A DNA stretch of 64,000 nucleotides from Epiperipatus broadwayi (taxonomy: Eukaryota; Onychophora; Udeonychophora; Euonychophora; Peripatidae). Where the stretch lies: the NCBI GenBank assembly GCA_028023455.1, contig JAQFVV010012400.1, positions 11,601,748 through 11,665,747 on the forward strand, given 5' to 3'. The position numbers were made by a program, and so were the translations under genes. Shown one piece after another: positions 11,714 to 22,892 of the stretch. The notes beneath the pieces were generated by a model. That model had not been told where the DNA came from and searched no databases. It saw only the letters and a list, made by a program, of their open reading frames with translations. The stretch's first letter is position 1. The number at the start of each line of letters is the position of its first letter.

Positions 11714-11830
11714 CCGGGAGGGGGGTATTGTAACAGGGCAGGTATAATCAAACCCTGTTGCGATAATTAGACAAATACGTATTTGTATACTTAATGCATT
11801 ATTAATATATATATATTGAACCGGGTTCGA
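11714..11830 (+). mobile_element. Polypurine tract and 5' part of the Ty3/gypsy LTR
   Basis: GGGAGGGGGGTAT is a typical polypurine primer, and the LTR begins TGTAACAGGG at 11729. A short inverted pair (AACAGGG and CCCTGTT) sits near the LTR end. The downstream LTR boundary is not clear. A short frame starting MDSNHRSLRQRR (11835) overlaps the region and is best read as LTR sequence, not a gene. Confidence 0.55.
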
Positions 11831-12865
11831 ATATGTGGATTCGAATCACCGGTCTCTTAGGCAGAGAAGAACATACTCAGAGAGTATGTATGCCCAAACG
11901 ATAGCTATGAAGTATATAACTAACGTTACATTTCCAGGACATAGCTTCTTCTCGGCTGTTGAGTTGAACACCACATCCAAAGCACTTTTTTGTTTGTGTA
12001 TAACCATGGGCACCAGCTGCTTATTCCAAAAGAGTACTAAAAAACACACTTTGAACAGTGGCCACTAACTCAATGCCTAAATCCACGACTAGCTCAGTTG
12101 TTTGTAATCACTAATAGATTATACTTAATTAGTGGTTAAAAGACTTGATAAAAGAATTTGTTAAAAAGAATTGACCAACAAATAAAGTTTAATTTTAAAG
12201 ATAATTTATTAACTAACATTTATTTACTAAATTTAAATATTTTATACTTCTAATAAAACACACGCATATTTTAAATTAACATTCTAAATAGTTTAAATAT
12301 TCTTGAATATTTTCATAACAGAACACTGGGAATTTATCTACTTTGACTAATAATATTGATATGAGGATCACGCACATATTAACTCATGCACACACATAAT
12401 AATGATAATAAAGGACTACATAGCATTTGAAATTTAATCACACACATCAATAGTTCATTTATGCATGATATAAAGTTGATATAATTAGACTCTTGAAAGA
12501 TTCATACAAATTAATGCAATGCAATGGCTATTACAGTATAAATGAAATAAGCAAATGTTTTTACCTAGGCTTTTGAATATAGACGTAGAATTTTGGTTCT
12601 CTTTGATGGCTGCTTTCGGTGAGAATATTTCCATTGTGAATGTTTCCATTATGAATGCTTCCAGCCAGCTGGGACTTTTCCTTGATGAGTTTCATGATTA
12701 TTACTATTGAAGACAATTAGATACTGATGGAGATTTTCTAAGTTGTTACGTTGACATTATTTCACGGGCAGATCTTGCTGTTTTCATCTGACTTTTTAGG
12801 CTGTGGAGAGGCATGAATTCCCAAAATCTTCTCAGCACTGCATTTTGTTTCTGGATATAATTAAC

Positions 12866-12946
12866 TCAACTGATTCAATTCATTTGTGAACTGCACTACT
12901 CAATTACTTTGTGAACTGCACTCACTCAACTAATTTGTGAACTGAC
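12866..12946. repeat. Three-copy short tandem repeat
   Basis: TTTGTGAACTG occurs three times at intervals of about 26-28 bases, separated by CACTACTCAATTAC- and CACTCACTCAACTAA-type spacers. It lies just downstream, in minus orientation, of the TATA-like box at 12964-12982, where a transcript leader or promoter-proximal elements would be. Confidence 0.6.
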
Positions 12947-12963
12947 TATTGTCCGATAAAAAA

Positions 12964-12982
12964 GTCTATTTATACCTGCGAC
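12964..12982 (-). promoter_or_regulatory. TATA-like promoter motif
   Basis: The minus strand reads GTCGCAGGTATAAATAGAC, a near-consensus TATA box. The surrounding sequence is GC-richer than its neighbours. Placement between the arms suggests an LTR or element promoter. No transcript start or partner LTR can be shown. Confidence 0.3.
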
Positions 12983-13567
12983 ATGCTGTCATTGTAATAT
13001 CTCCTTCAAAGATCTGTTGTCAAAATTCCAGTGATAATCATTTGATAAACGTGTTTTGGAAGATTGCTTAATTAGTAATAGCCATGCAATAAAACATGAT
13101 GTTTTATTTTATTAATAGCCATTGCCGTGTTTTTAATGATAATCTTTTATTTCGCATGCATTTTATTTATTTACAAATCGCACATATATACGTACATATA
13201 TTTTTAATACAATTTACTATTTAGTTTTAACATTATTTTTTCTTTAATTAAACTTGAATGAAAAGAGATTTGTATGTTTTAACTTTTTAAATTATATTTT
13301 TACGAATACTAATAAAAACTCTTTACTTCCTTTTATAACCCTTAGTTTAATTTCTCTAATGAAACACCCCTCTCCCCTTCTGATTAATTAATTGTAGCTT
13401 TTTTATTTCAAAACTAACGCTAGAAAACTATTTGATTCTTATCCTTTTCTAAAACAAACTGCAATAAACTCTTCAACATTTAATTTTATGTTTTTCTTTT
13501 ATGAACGATTATTTTAATAATATAATTTTAGATAAAATTATATGTGCCTATATCAATATATGTACAA

Positions 13568-15236
13568 TATATATATCTTATTACTAACGTATTATTAAAA
13601 AATATATATTACTTTACTAACAAAACTAATATTTACAAGTTGATGTACAATCAATGATCATTTGCGTGGTCGTATTGAATTGATTTAGTTATTTTAATTA
13701 AAAAGAACTCATAAAAGAGGTATGGGGGGTTATACACTTGCTCTGATTTTTTCTTTCTTTTTCCAAACCTGGCTATACACATCGCTATGTATATGTGTGA
13801 GTGTGTTTTTGAACCATTAAAAATGAAAATTCACAAAATAAAATAAAAAAACATTTTGTTTGATAAACTTTTTAAATATATACATATTAAGTCAACAAAA
13901 GAACTATAAATGTCAAGATGGAAGACAGTGATTTTGAAGAACAATGGAAGTAATTATTATAAAAAATCTTGGAATGTCTAATTTTAATTAAATATTAATT
14001 GGAAAGAAATAGGTGTAAAAAGCTTTTGTGGTGCATTCCAACAAAGGCATATGGAATGTGAATGGAAATATAATTGAAAATGAATGAAAAGAAAGATAAA
14101 TTTGATAATTAAAAAAAAAAGAATTAAGGAGTATTATAAGTTTGAGAGTGGAAGAAAGCAGACATTAGACTGATATACAGAAATAAGAATCCAAAAAATC
14201 AGATTATACAGTATATTGATAAAATATGGTCAGGCTGGGGTAGAAGCTTCAACATGCAAGGTGTCCGAATCCTTCCCCAAAATGTATAGCAGCTGCCAAT
14301 ATCGGAGAAGGGATGTCAAGCCTGGAAAATTGCCTCAATAAGTAACAATATTGGATCGTCATAAGATGTAAAAAAAATAAAAAAAATAAATAGAATTCAG
14401 CCATGGAATCCAAACTTCAAAAAAGTCCATTCACCGACAAAGGACCGGAGATTTCTTTTTCACCAGGTGAATTTTATCAATTCCCCAGGGAAACGCAGGT
14501 ACTTTTTTTTCTATTTGCATATATATGTAATTCTTAGTAAGCTTACTCCACGTAATTCAGAAAACTGTTATTTGACACAATTGTGAACTTAAAATTTCTT
14601 TTTTTTTGCACGGAGTTCAAATTATTTCCTACTGTCTTTATTAGCATATTAATTCATCCATAATTAAATCTTCATCACAACATACATATTGTAGCAAATT
14701 CGTGTGTGTATGGGTTTTGGTAGGGAAAGAAAAGAGCAAACCAACAAAAGGGAAACCGATAGAAATCTTTGATTAATAAAAACATTGATTTAACTTACGT
14801 AAATAATATATTTTTTCTTTTTGATATTTGCTTAAATATTATTACTAATAAATATGTATAAAATGATGAATGTTTTTTATTTTTATCTTATGAGTTTTTT
14901 TTTAAAGAAAAAAGAGAGGGTTAGATCTATGGCCAGTAATTTTTACCACCCGCCCTGAGCAGAGCTAGTCCAGGGTATTTTCATATTGGTATTCCAGATC
15001 TCCCAACATAATTCTTATAGTAATATAGGATTTTCGCTTGAGGTCATAAATTGATACTCATAAATATGCTGGGTGATGAATGGAATAATTTTTGAAATAC
15101 TTTTAAGAATAAATATTGTTTTTTTTCAAACATACGCATATATGTGTATCATTATATACATACACGCAATCTTACAAAATGGTTATATATATGTGTAAGA
15201 TATATATATATGGAAAATGGCAAATTCCATTATAAT
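13568..15236 (-). mobile_element. Right arm of the large inverted repeat
   Basis: Reverse-complement match to 7694-10022, ending CAAATTCCATTATAAT at 15236. It lacks the 678-bp dimer present in the left arm and so shows the empty insertion site at about 13722-13734. It holds the frameshifted copy of the exon-like segment (14403-14468). At 15237 it joins the right half of a family A foldback element without a recognisable target duplication. Confidence 0.75.
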
Positions 15237-15401
15237 ATATGAGTGGGAGATGATAATCTTGATCAACTGATGAGTGCTGGTTTAGCACAAAATACACATA
15301 ATGGTGATTAATTATCTTTCCTACATGTGTGTGGTCATGTGTACCAGTTGTATGAGATAGTGTGGATAGTTCAAAGGTGCTTGAAAATTTGAGTTCAAAT
15401 C
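15237..15401 (-). mobile_element. Foldback element family A, right half
   Basis: Shows the inverted family landmarks GTGGGAGATGATAATCTTGA, CAACTGATGAGTGCTGGTTT, TGTGTGTGGTCATGTGTA and TTTGAGTTCAAATCCCC. It complements the half at 4999-5207. Its outer end was hit by the hAT-like element that begins at 15410. Confidence 0.7.
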
Positions 15402-15409
15402 CCCTATAC

Positions 15410-16895
15410 CAGTGATCTTCAACTCTTTCACACCTGTGGACTGGCAAAAATAAGGATAAGATTTCACAGACCGGCAGAAGTTTACACATAAATTTTCTTA
15501 AAGATGTAACCTGCTTAGCCTTAGATAAGCATAATTGTTATAACTGATCAAAACAGCACAGTAGTTATTGTGTATTGTAATGGTGTTGCTTACCTTCACA
15601 TGTTGAACACAGAAAACAGTACAATAACAATCATTTTCATTAATGTTCTTGCATTTCTATGTTTATTATTTCATTGTTAAAACATGCAACAATAAAATTT
15701 TATTCACCTGAATGTTGGGAAATATCATAGCTAGTATAAATACATGGCAATGATTATGATAAATGTAATATCTGTATTTAATGTTAAATATACAAGATGG
15801 TTATATATATATATGGAGGTTGTCTTTTGATAGTAGTAAGGGCAAAATAGAAATCATGTAATTAAAATCACCGTACAGTCAAAAAAAATTTGCCGTATTT
15901 TAAATCTGAAAAAATAAAATGAAATGTGTAAAAGTCTGAAGTTTTGAAGTTATTGTAATTTTTTTGTGTGTGCTGGTATGTTGAAAAGATCAAAAAATGT
16001 AATTAATAGGAAAAGTTTTTTTTTAAAAATGGTAAAATAGATATTGTGTAATAGAAATAAAGGCAAAAAAAAAAAAATTGCAGTTATTTTTTATTTGTTT
16101 TTATTTTTTAAAAAGGTTAACAGACATTGGTTTTAACAATAAAAGTTTTAGTATATTAGCGGTATACAAATAAAACCAAAATAAATATCGCCTTATAGGC
16201 CAAAAAAAAAAGTGGGCCTATTTTTAAACAAAAAAAAAAAAAAGAAAACCAAACTTCAAAAAGTCAAAAGTTTTGATCTTATTTTAATTTGGGGGTGGGG
16301 GTGAATTGAGAAATACTTTGTAAAAGTTAGAGACAGAAATTTTTTGGTTGTTTTTCTTTTTTAAAAAAGGTGATAAAAATTGATTTCAAAAATAAAAGTT
16401 AAAGCCAAAAAAAAACAACACTAAAAATGAAATATTGTATTAACAGAGGGAGTAGAAAAACTTAAGAGATCAAAAAAAATCACCATATTTTTAAAATTGC
16501 AGCCTGGTAACGTTACATTTTATTGTTTTAACACATAAACAATGCCGACAAGCGGCCATGATTGGCTATCAAAAGACAACTGGAGTTTGTATAATAAAAA
16601 ACTTTTTTTTTTTTTTAATTTTGAATTTTTTTAGAAAAATAATAAAAAATTTAATTCTACCCCTCCATAAACATCTGTGATAAATAGAAAAAGGAATTTA
16701 TGTATGATTGATTAGATTTTGTTTTTGTTCTGTTTCTTTTTTTTTTAACAGGGTAAAAATGCGATGAAAAAATAAATAAAAACTGTTTATATTAATTAAA
16801 AGTTTAAAATCTTATTATTTTGTTATCACTAACTTTCTTGCCAGTCTAGCGCGCCCGGCAGAAATCTTCTGCAGACTGGTGGTTGAAGACCACTG
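15410..16895. mobile_element. hAT-like DNA transposon, non-autonomous, 1486 bp
   Basis: Flanked by a perfect 8-bp target duplication, CCCTATAC, at 15402-15409 and 16896-16903. The left end reads CAGTGATCTTCAAC and the right end, reversed, CAGTGGTCTTCAACCACC, so the terminal repeats agree at 13 of the first 14 bases. An 8-bp duplication and CAGTG-type ends are typical of the hAT superfamily. No transposase frame exists inside; the interior is AT-rich with poly-A tracts and carries another element at 15819-16580. It is inserted at the edge of a family A foldback element and is therefore younger than that. Confidence 0.85.
15819..16580. mobile_element. Nested element, 762 bp, with 15-bp inverted ends
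   Basis: The left end GTTGTCTTTTGATAG is matched perfectly by the inverted right end CTATCAAAAGACAAC. TGGAG flanks it on both sides (15814-15818 and 16581-16585), a 5-bp target duplication. It encodes nothing; the interior has repeated poly-A and AAAAGTTTT-like blocks. It lies entirely inside the hAT-like element and must have inserted later. The superfamily is not assigned. Confidence 0.75.
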
Positions 16896-16903
16896 CCCTA
16901 TAC

Positions 16904-19420
16904 TTATTATTATTAATATATTCACAAAACTTGTAAATAATGTAAATAAACTTTGTTTGAAAATATATTTAGTTGTCTGTGGCCTTATTGATAATTACCA
17001 TCCATATTGTTATTGCTATCACTATTATTTTTATTATTGTCATAAAAATTATCATCAGATAATATAATAGATTTTATTGTGTGTTAGCATAGCTAAATAA
17101 ATTTTAATAAGCTCTCATATTTAAAGTAAATAAAGCTTTATCGCTTATTAATCAAGCACATGTATTATTTTAAATAATGTTTTAAAGATTAAATATTCAG
17201 TTTTTGGAATAACCCTATTTATCTAAATCATCAAATGCATCATTTACTAATCTTGCTCATACTGCTGATGGTCATTAAATAAAAAAGATAGTTTGTAGAT
17301 TATTATATTCACTTTACTAAAAATTTATTAATACTTCATAAAACTTAAAGTTCATTTTTATTGTTAGCATTGGAATTGTCAAATGTTCTCTATTGATTCT
17401 ATTTTGTTTTATGAGCTGTCTTTGCTTGATATATTTGGGTAGTGGCAAAATCCCTCTCACTGACCCAAATATACCTTTTAAAATAGTAATATTTAAGTTA
17501 TTTGAATCCTGAGAAAAGTAAATTATTAATTAGTAGTCTCAATTTTGAATTTATTGTAATTTTCATTTTTTAAGTTATTATGCTTTGCCTTGATCTTTTA
17601 TGTTTATTCTTTTTATTTAATTGATTTAGTAGAAGTTTTAAGATATATGTTTCTTGTCTGGTTTAAAACTTATAATCTATTTAATTTAGTGGTTAAATAT
17701 TTTGTTTTAGTCAAGCTTAGAACCTTTCCTTTATATCATTATTGTCTTGCTGTTGTTTAACACAATATTAGTTTTATATTTCAGGATCTCAGTCTTCATC
17801 ATCAACATTGTTATCATAGCTCATCCATATCTTTTTCTTTTATTTTTCACTCTCATTTCATTATCATAATTAATTCATCCATCATTGACTCTTATAATAT
17901 TACCACTTAATCATTCATCACCCTAATACATTTCCTCTTTCTTCTCCTGTCTTATGTTATTAATTTTCACTAGTTAATTTTTATTTGTTCATCATCATCC
18001 TTTCACTTGTCTACATCTTGATTCATTTATCACCCAACTCCTAATTCGAATTCCACATTCATTTCATAGACCTGATTATAAACTATTTATTGGTGATGCA
18101 AACTAAATTATCTTCTAATAATTTTGCTTAGATCTTAAAAGTTTATTTGATCGATGTTTTACTTTATGACTTCTATTTAAATTTGCTCATGTATATGCTT
18201 GCCAAACTTGTTTCTAATATTGTCTTGTAATTATTACTATTAGTCATAGGAGATGTAGGGCTGATATAATGTCATATAAGAATCAGTAGTGTGGGTGCTT
18301 TGTGACCTTTCTTTTAGACTCATGTTCATACTAGCCAAGTCTCGATACTTCTTTGGATTTGATTTTAAGAAGATAATATTATTTTTATATTTATTGTTAT
18401 TGGAGAGGATTACAGTATAAATTAACTATTTGTTTGTTTAGTTTAAAAAATTATAATTTACAAACAGGTATTTTTTTGTTTTATGAACTGTTATTTCCAT
18501 TTTATATATTTAGCTGTCTGGTTATTTATTTATGTATTTTTCTAAACAATTGCAAAATATTAAAAGAAAAGTTTTTAAAAAAATCTGTAGTTATATTAAC
18601 AATAGAATTTAAGCCAGTATGTCTTGTAAAAGTGCAAGCTAGAATGTCATGGTAACTTATGACTTGATAAAAGAAGATGAGATCATGCTTGTATTTTTTT
18701 ATTTATTATGATTATTGCTTTGGCTAAAAGAAATAATAAAACTTGTTATTGTTCAATTTATTTAACCTAAATTAATCAAAAAACTTTATTTGGATTGGAT
18801 ATAACTAAAGTATGGCTGGGTAGAGAAGAGATAGTAGCTGGATTTGATTTTCTGACTTATTCCTGTCCAATGAGTTACCATCTTAATGAGAAAAAATCAT
18901 CAGCATGCATGCATTTGAAAGAATAAAAAAATATTTTGAGATTAAACAGCTTACCTGTTCTGAAAATCAAAATGAGAATTCTAGGTGATAAAAGTAGCTG
19001 AAATAACTTTGCTACTCCTGTTAGTTCATCTCAGCTTGATAAGTATAAAAGAATGCTTCAAGAAAAATCAATTTTAAATGGTTTGAAAATTTACGCATTT
19101 GTTATCAAAGGTTGTCTGTATGTCAATTAAATTCAAGCAAGGTCAAACTTACATGCTTCAAATAACTATCAATTTTTAAAAGGAAATGTACAGAAGACAT
19201 TAAAGTGTTAATTGACCTGATTATTTTTTTTATCAAAAAAATTAAAGTGTACACTCTTGTATTTATTTATTTTTTCCTCCAGATTTGTCATCATAAAACA
19301 ATAATCCATAAAATATTGTTTTATTAACTGTTTTTTTTTTAAATTTTAATACACATATGGCATACACATTGTATATAATGAATATTTTACATTAAAAATA
19401 ATTAGTGTTTATTCTCATGA

Positions 19421-19424
<4 letters not shown>
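16904..19424. other. AT-rich stretch without a supportable gene
   Basis: ORFs at 16879-17067 and 18434-18655 look compositional. A pyrimidine-rich block at about 17770-18070 is unexplained and has no frame I recognise. Confidence 0.5.

Positions 19425-19497
<73 letters not shown>
19425..19497. repeat. (AT)n microsatellite
   Basis: About 73 bases of alternating TA with one interruption (TATTATA) near 19456. Confidence 0.95.
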
Positions 19498-19499
<2 letters not shown>

Positions 19500-19789
19500 T
19501 GAATTGTTATTATTATTATTACTAAAACATATATAGTATTTTTCTTTTGATAACTAATTGGAAGCTTAATCATAAAGTGTTTGAAAGGTAATTCATTATA
19601 GTAATAGGTTATATACTATATGTGAGTTTTTATCTATATAAATTTAAAAATCCCTGTATATTATTTATGAGAATTTATTGTATTAAGATATTTATTAGGA
19701 TTATTATAGTTTAGTGATAAAACTCTCATTCATCATTGACAGTATTCTATTAAATGGGCAGGTCCAGAGAGTAGTCACATCATCAAATC

Positions 19790-20165
19790 AGTCTTTTTTC
19801 AATTTCATTCTCTTCTTTGCCCAGTCCTTCAATTCCACATACTCTTCTCTTATATCGCCCAACAATGTCAATCCCTTCCATTCTTTATTCTTACTTCCAC
19901 TCACCATTCCCTCCAAAACATCTTTCATTAAACTATAATTTCTTCTTAATATACATCCAATCCAGTTTCTCTATCTCTTTATATTTCCTCAATCAATCTT
20001 TTTTCATTTACTCTTTTCAAAACTTCTTCATTATTTTATTCATCCAACTGATTTTTTCCATTCTTCTTCATGTCCACATCTCAAAGGCTTCCAATCAGTT
20101 CCTAACTTTATTATTCATTGTCCAGAATTTACAAAAATACATTACATTAGTAATATTTGTGATAT
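19790..20165 (-). pseudogene. Degenerate LINE ORF2 C-terminal region
   Basis: Read on the minus strand, the fragments MWTWRRMEKISWMNK, KRVNEKRLIEEI and DWMYIKKKL follow the order seen after the reverse transcriptase in many animal LINEs: an E-x-F-x-MW-WRRM-x-K-I-W block, then E-x-R-x-L, then an RRxxW/GH-like block. Several stops and frameshifts interrupt it. The plus-strand frames here are shadows of this pyrimidine-rich strand. Similar relics lie at 42680-43120 and 57480-57830. Confidence 0.5.
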
Positions 20166-21399
20166 AGATGAATATATTAATTTTCGGTCATAATTGAGGA
20201 TTACTTGTAGCATAATAGGGATTAATTTAAGAAGTTTGCATTTGGAATTTTAAAAGAAAAATGTAATTGACATAGTATAGGAAGAATATCGATATTTTTT
20301 TTGATTGCAAAATTATTATGATTATGCCTTAGAGAATGTATTTAGTATTTTGAACCATAGTATTATTATTTTATTATTATATTTTAAAGAGTAGATGGAC
20401 TTCATTCAGATACAAATGTGACTCAATAAATATTGTTAATAAATGTCAAAAATATGAATGACATAGAAGTCAAGTGGAAACTTATAAAAATATGTAGGTA
20501 GATAGATATTATGCTTTGTTGTTTTATTATTAATATTGCTATTTTTTTTAAAAAGATAAGTATAAATCATAAATTTACTTGAAGTAACTTTGCAATTTAT
20601 TTATTTATTTTTACTTTTCAGTATGCTGAATTATTATGCAATACTTAAGTTTGTTAATTTTATTATTTTTACTTTGAGAATATTTAATTAAATTCTAATG
20701 ATCACTTGCACGAACATTAATAAACCGTCATATTATAGAATATTAATGATTTAGAGATATTTAATTGTTTGCAAGCTTAAATTAGATTCAATAAAATATT
20801 CCCTTTGTTTCTACTTTATATTTTGGTGAGTAATCAATTCTCTTGGTTATCTTAATGCTAAATCCTGAAAGTAGGCTATTAAAGTATTGAGAGAGATTTT
20901 AAAGTTGAATAGTTCTTTTTTGGTTTATATTATAAGTTCAATTTACTTCATTATAAAATGTTATTTCAAAAGCTAACCATGATTATATTAACTGTCAGTA
21001 AAGTCGGACATATAACTGAGAAAACTTCTTGTTCTCTATTTCTTTATTACGTAATTAAAAGGCCATTTTCCGTGATAATGATCTAGATATATATAATTCA
21101 GAGATCATTCCAATTAGGGAATTTTACACACATGATTTAGAGAACTAACATACTCATTCTTCTCATTCCAGTTATATACTGTTATGTTTCGAAATATTGG
21201 TTTCTTATTTTCATATTATTATTATAATTGGGCATTAGCAAGTCTGAATCTTTTAATTTTGTTGCACCAATTCTTGAGATATAATAAAGATTATATCATT
21301 ATCATCCTATGTTCCATTTTAATTTAGTTTTCATTTGGTGTATATTTGTTAATAATGCTCTTTGCCTTTTATATTATCATTTCAATTTGGTGCAATTCA
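20166..21399. other. AT-rich stretch without a supportable gene
   Basis: Nothing recognisable up to about 21040. From 21040 to 21399 the sequence may be further decayed mitochondrial DNA continuing cox3 upstream, but I could not align it with confidence. Confidence 0.4.
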
Positions 21400-21490
21400 C
21401 AGGGTTTTCTAAAATTCATCATCTGCCTGATATTGACATTTTTTGATGTTGTTTAATTATTTTTATTTATTTCAATTTATTGGTGAGAAT
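21400..21490 (+). pseudogene. cox3: Nuclear mitochondrial copy: cox3 C-terminus
   Basis: Read with the invertebrate mitochondrial code, where TGA is Trp, the frame gives WYWHF from 21428. After a one-base shift it gives DVV-LFLF-SIYWW, which is the strongly conserved end of cytochrome c oxidase subunit III (WYWHFVDVVWLFLF..IYWWG). Frameshifts prove it is not functional. nad3 sequence follows immediately on the same strand, matching the cox3-to-nad3 order found in many animal mitochondrial genomes. Confidence 0.75.
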
Positions 21491-21850
21491 CATAATGTTA
21501 ATGTTAATTATTATGTTTTTATAGTGTTGTTGATTGCAGATGTATTAATAAGAATAACATTTTTATTTAGGGAAAAAAGAGATAAAGTATGAGAAAAAAA
21601 TTTACCTTTTGAGTGTGGATTTGACCAAGGTGATTATCTTTTTCTTTGCGATTTTTTTTAATGCAATTATTTTTTTTTGATTTTTGATATTAAAATTGTT
21701 TTAATTCTTTCATTTCCAATTAGTATAGAGTTAATTGAGATTAGAAGATTATATATGATTGGTCAATTATTTTTGTTAATTTTATTATTTGGACTTATTC
21801 AAGAAGCTTTAGATTGGGCTATTTTAAGTAAAAACAAATTTTATATTTAG
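21491..21850 (+). pseudogene. nad3: Nuclear mitochondrial copy: nad3
   Basis: The conserved core LPFECGFD is followed by FFLIFDIKIVLIL, the NADH dehydrogenase subunit 3 signature (FECGFDP..., IFLIFDVEIALLLP). Further on, LLFGLIQEALDWAI matches the usual GL..EWNQG.L.W end, and TAG closes it at 21848-21850. The segment between the two core motifs is frameshifted and shortened. It starts directly after cox3 with no visible tRNA gene, so either the source genome lacks one there or it was deleted. Confidence 0.8.
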
Positions 21851-21940
21851 TTTCAACCATTTCTATAAATTGAACTTATATTTTTTGTTTTTAAAACAAA
21901 TTCTTCCATAAGATTAATAGTAATTCATGTTTTAAAAAAA

Positions 21941-22205
21941 AGATTGAAAATGGTATTAAGAAAAATAAAAAAAATATATAATATTGATAAAAGTTGACCA
22001 AAAATTATATATGGAGATTCAACTGGATTTGCTCCCATTCATGTTAAAATGAAAATAATTCTGATACATCTTCCGAATAGAACTTGATTTCGTTTATTAA
22101 ATAAAGAGGATAAGCAATTTTTTTTAACAAATTGGAAGGAGAATAAAATTATGATTGATATAAAGGAGCAATTACTCCTCCTAATTTATTAAGGATTTAT
22201 CCTAA
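21941..22205 (-). pseudogene. cob: Nuclear mitochondrial copy: cob C-terminus
   Basis: On the minus strand, LNKLGGVIAPL matches the cytochrome b block IPNKLGGVIAL. After a frame change, NQVLF and ILTW-GANPVESPYIIFGQ match NQ.LFW and ILTWIGA.PVE.PYI..GQ. TGA must be read as Trp. It lies in opposite orientation to cox3 and nad3, about 90 bases away, so the insert joins mitochondrial pieces rearranged relative to each other, or copies a genome with that order. Confident as cytochrome b; the source lineage is unknown. Confidence 0.8.
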
Positions 22206-22291
22206 GATTGATTAAGTTGAATCTTGCTCACCCTGTACCATTACTATATATATTCAATCAAAATTATTCCAAATTCACAGCTCAATCAGAT

Positions 22292-22420
22292 TAGCCAAAA
22301 AATAAACTCTAAACTACAACAAATGTTTAGTTTAAATATGTTGTTATTTTGTAGTTCTTTAAATTTGAGGTCTTGTAGCAGTGAAACTATTGGTTGTGTT
22401 TTAAGTTTATTTTTTGGCTA
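22292..22420. repeat. Short hairpin element, 129 bp
   Basis: TAGCCAAAAAATAAACT at 22292-22308 is matched inverted by AGTTTATTTTTTGGCTA ending at 22420, a perfect 17-bp stem around a 95-base loop. It may be a tiny MITE. It lies just beyond the cob fragment. No target duplication is clear. Confidence 0.65.
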
Positions 22421-22469
22421 GTCTATTTGAACTATGAATTTGGGGTAATTTTGATTATTTATTGACTAG

Positions 22470-22488
22470 CTTATATATATATATATGT

Positions 22489-22584
<96 letters not shown>
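22470..22584. repeat. (AT)n microsatellite
   Basis: Over 100 bases of TA dinucleotides with one GTAG interruption near 22488. It directly precedes the family A foldback array. Confidence 0.95.
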
Positions 22585-22585
<1 letters not shown>

Positions 22586-22587
<2 letters not shown>

Positions 22588-22880
22588 ACTTGAACTCAGA
22601 TATTTAAGTTCTCTACAGCTATGCACTCCATCTTATACAACTGATACACATGACCACATATATGTGAAAAAGATAAATAATCTCCATTATATGTATTTCA
22701 TGCTAAAACAGTACTTATCAGTTCGTGATCTGGACCAACTGATGAGTGCTGGTTCATCATGAAATACATATATTGGAGATCTTTTATTTTTTTCAGATGT
22801 ATGTGGTCATGGGTATAAGTTGTATAAAATGAAGTGCAAAGCTGTAGAGAACTTGAAAGTCTGAGTTCAAGTTCTAATTA
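22586..22880. mobile_element. Foldback element family A, compact palindromic copy
   Basis: Both arms are present with almost no loop: ACTTGAACTCAGA at the left and TCTGAGTTCAAGT at the right, with GATACACATGACCACATA, AAAGATAAATAATCTCCA and ATCTGGACCAACTGATGAG in between. The centre lies near 22735. Compared with the 41946-42532 copy the central 200 bases are missing. Confidence 0.75.
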
Positions 22881-22892
22881 CATTAAATTTAG

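Larger units (their letters stand above)
11831..13567. other. Spacer between the inverted arms, no gene recognised
   Basis: Contains probable LTR sequence up to about 12110, then AT-rich DNA, a three-copy short repeat (12866-12946) and a minus-strand TATA-like box (12964-12982). A minus-strand open stretch near 12560-12700 ends in CCTAGGTAAAAA, a weak donor. If the two arms are terminal repeats of one element, its coding region should have been here; none is visible. Confidence 0.4.

Noticed and set aside
11835-12068. 77-codon ORF starting MDSNHRSLRQRR
   Set aside because: Lies in LTR-like sequence with GGTTCGAAT-type motifs; the peptide has no domain and the opposite strand is open too.
15172-15489. 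105-codon minus-strand ORF
   Set aside because: It spans the right arm end, the foldback half and the hAT end; it is stitched from three unrelated elements and has no domain.
19714-20167. Plus-strand ORFs of 74 and 116 codons
   Set aside because: Ser/Phe/Ile-rich frames opposite a minus-strand LINE relic; pyrimidine-rich composition explains the openness.
22224-22421. 65-codon ORF overlapping the short hairpin
   Set aside because: Spans the end of the mitochondrial fragment and a 129-bp hairpin; no coding features.
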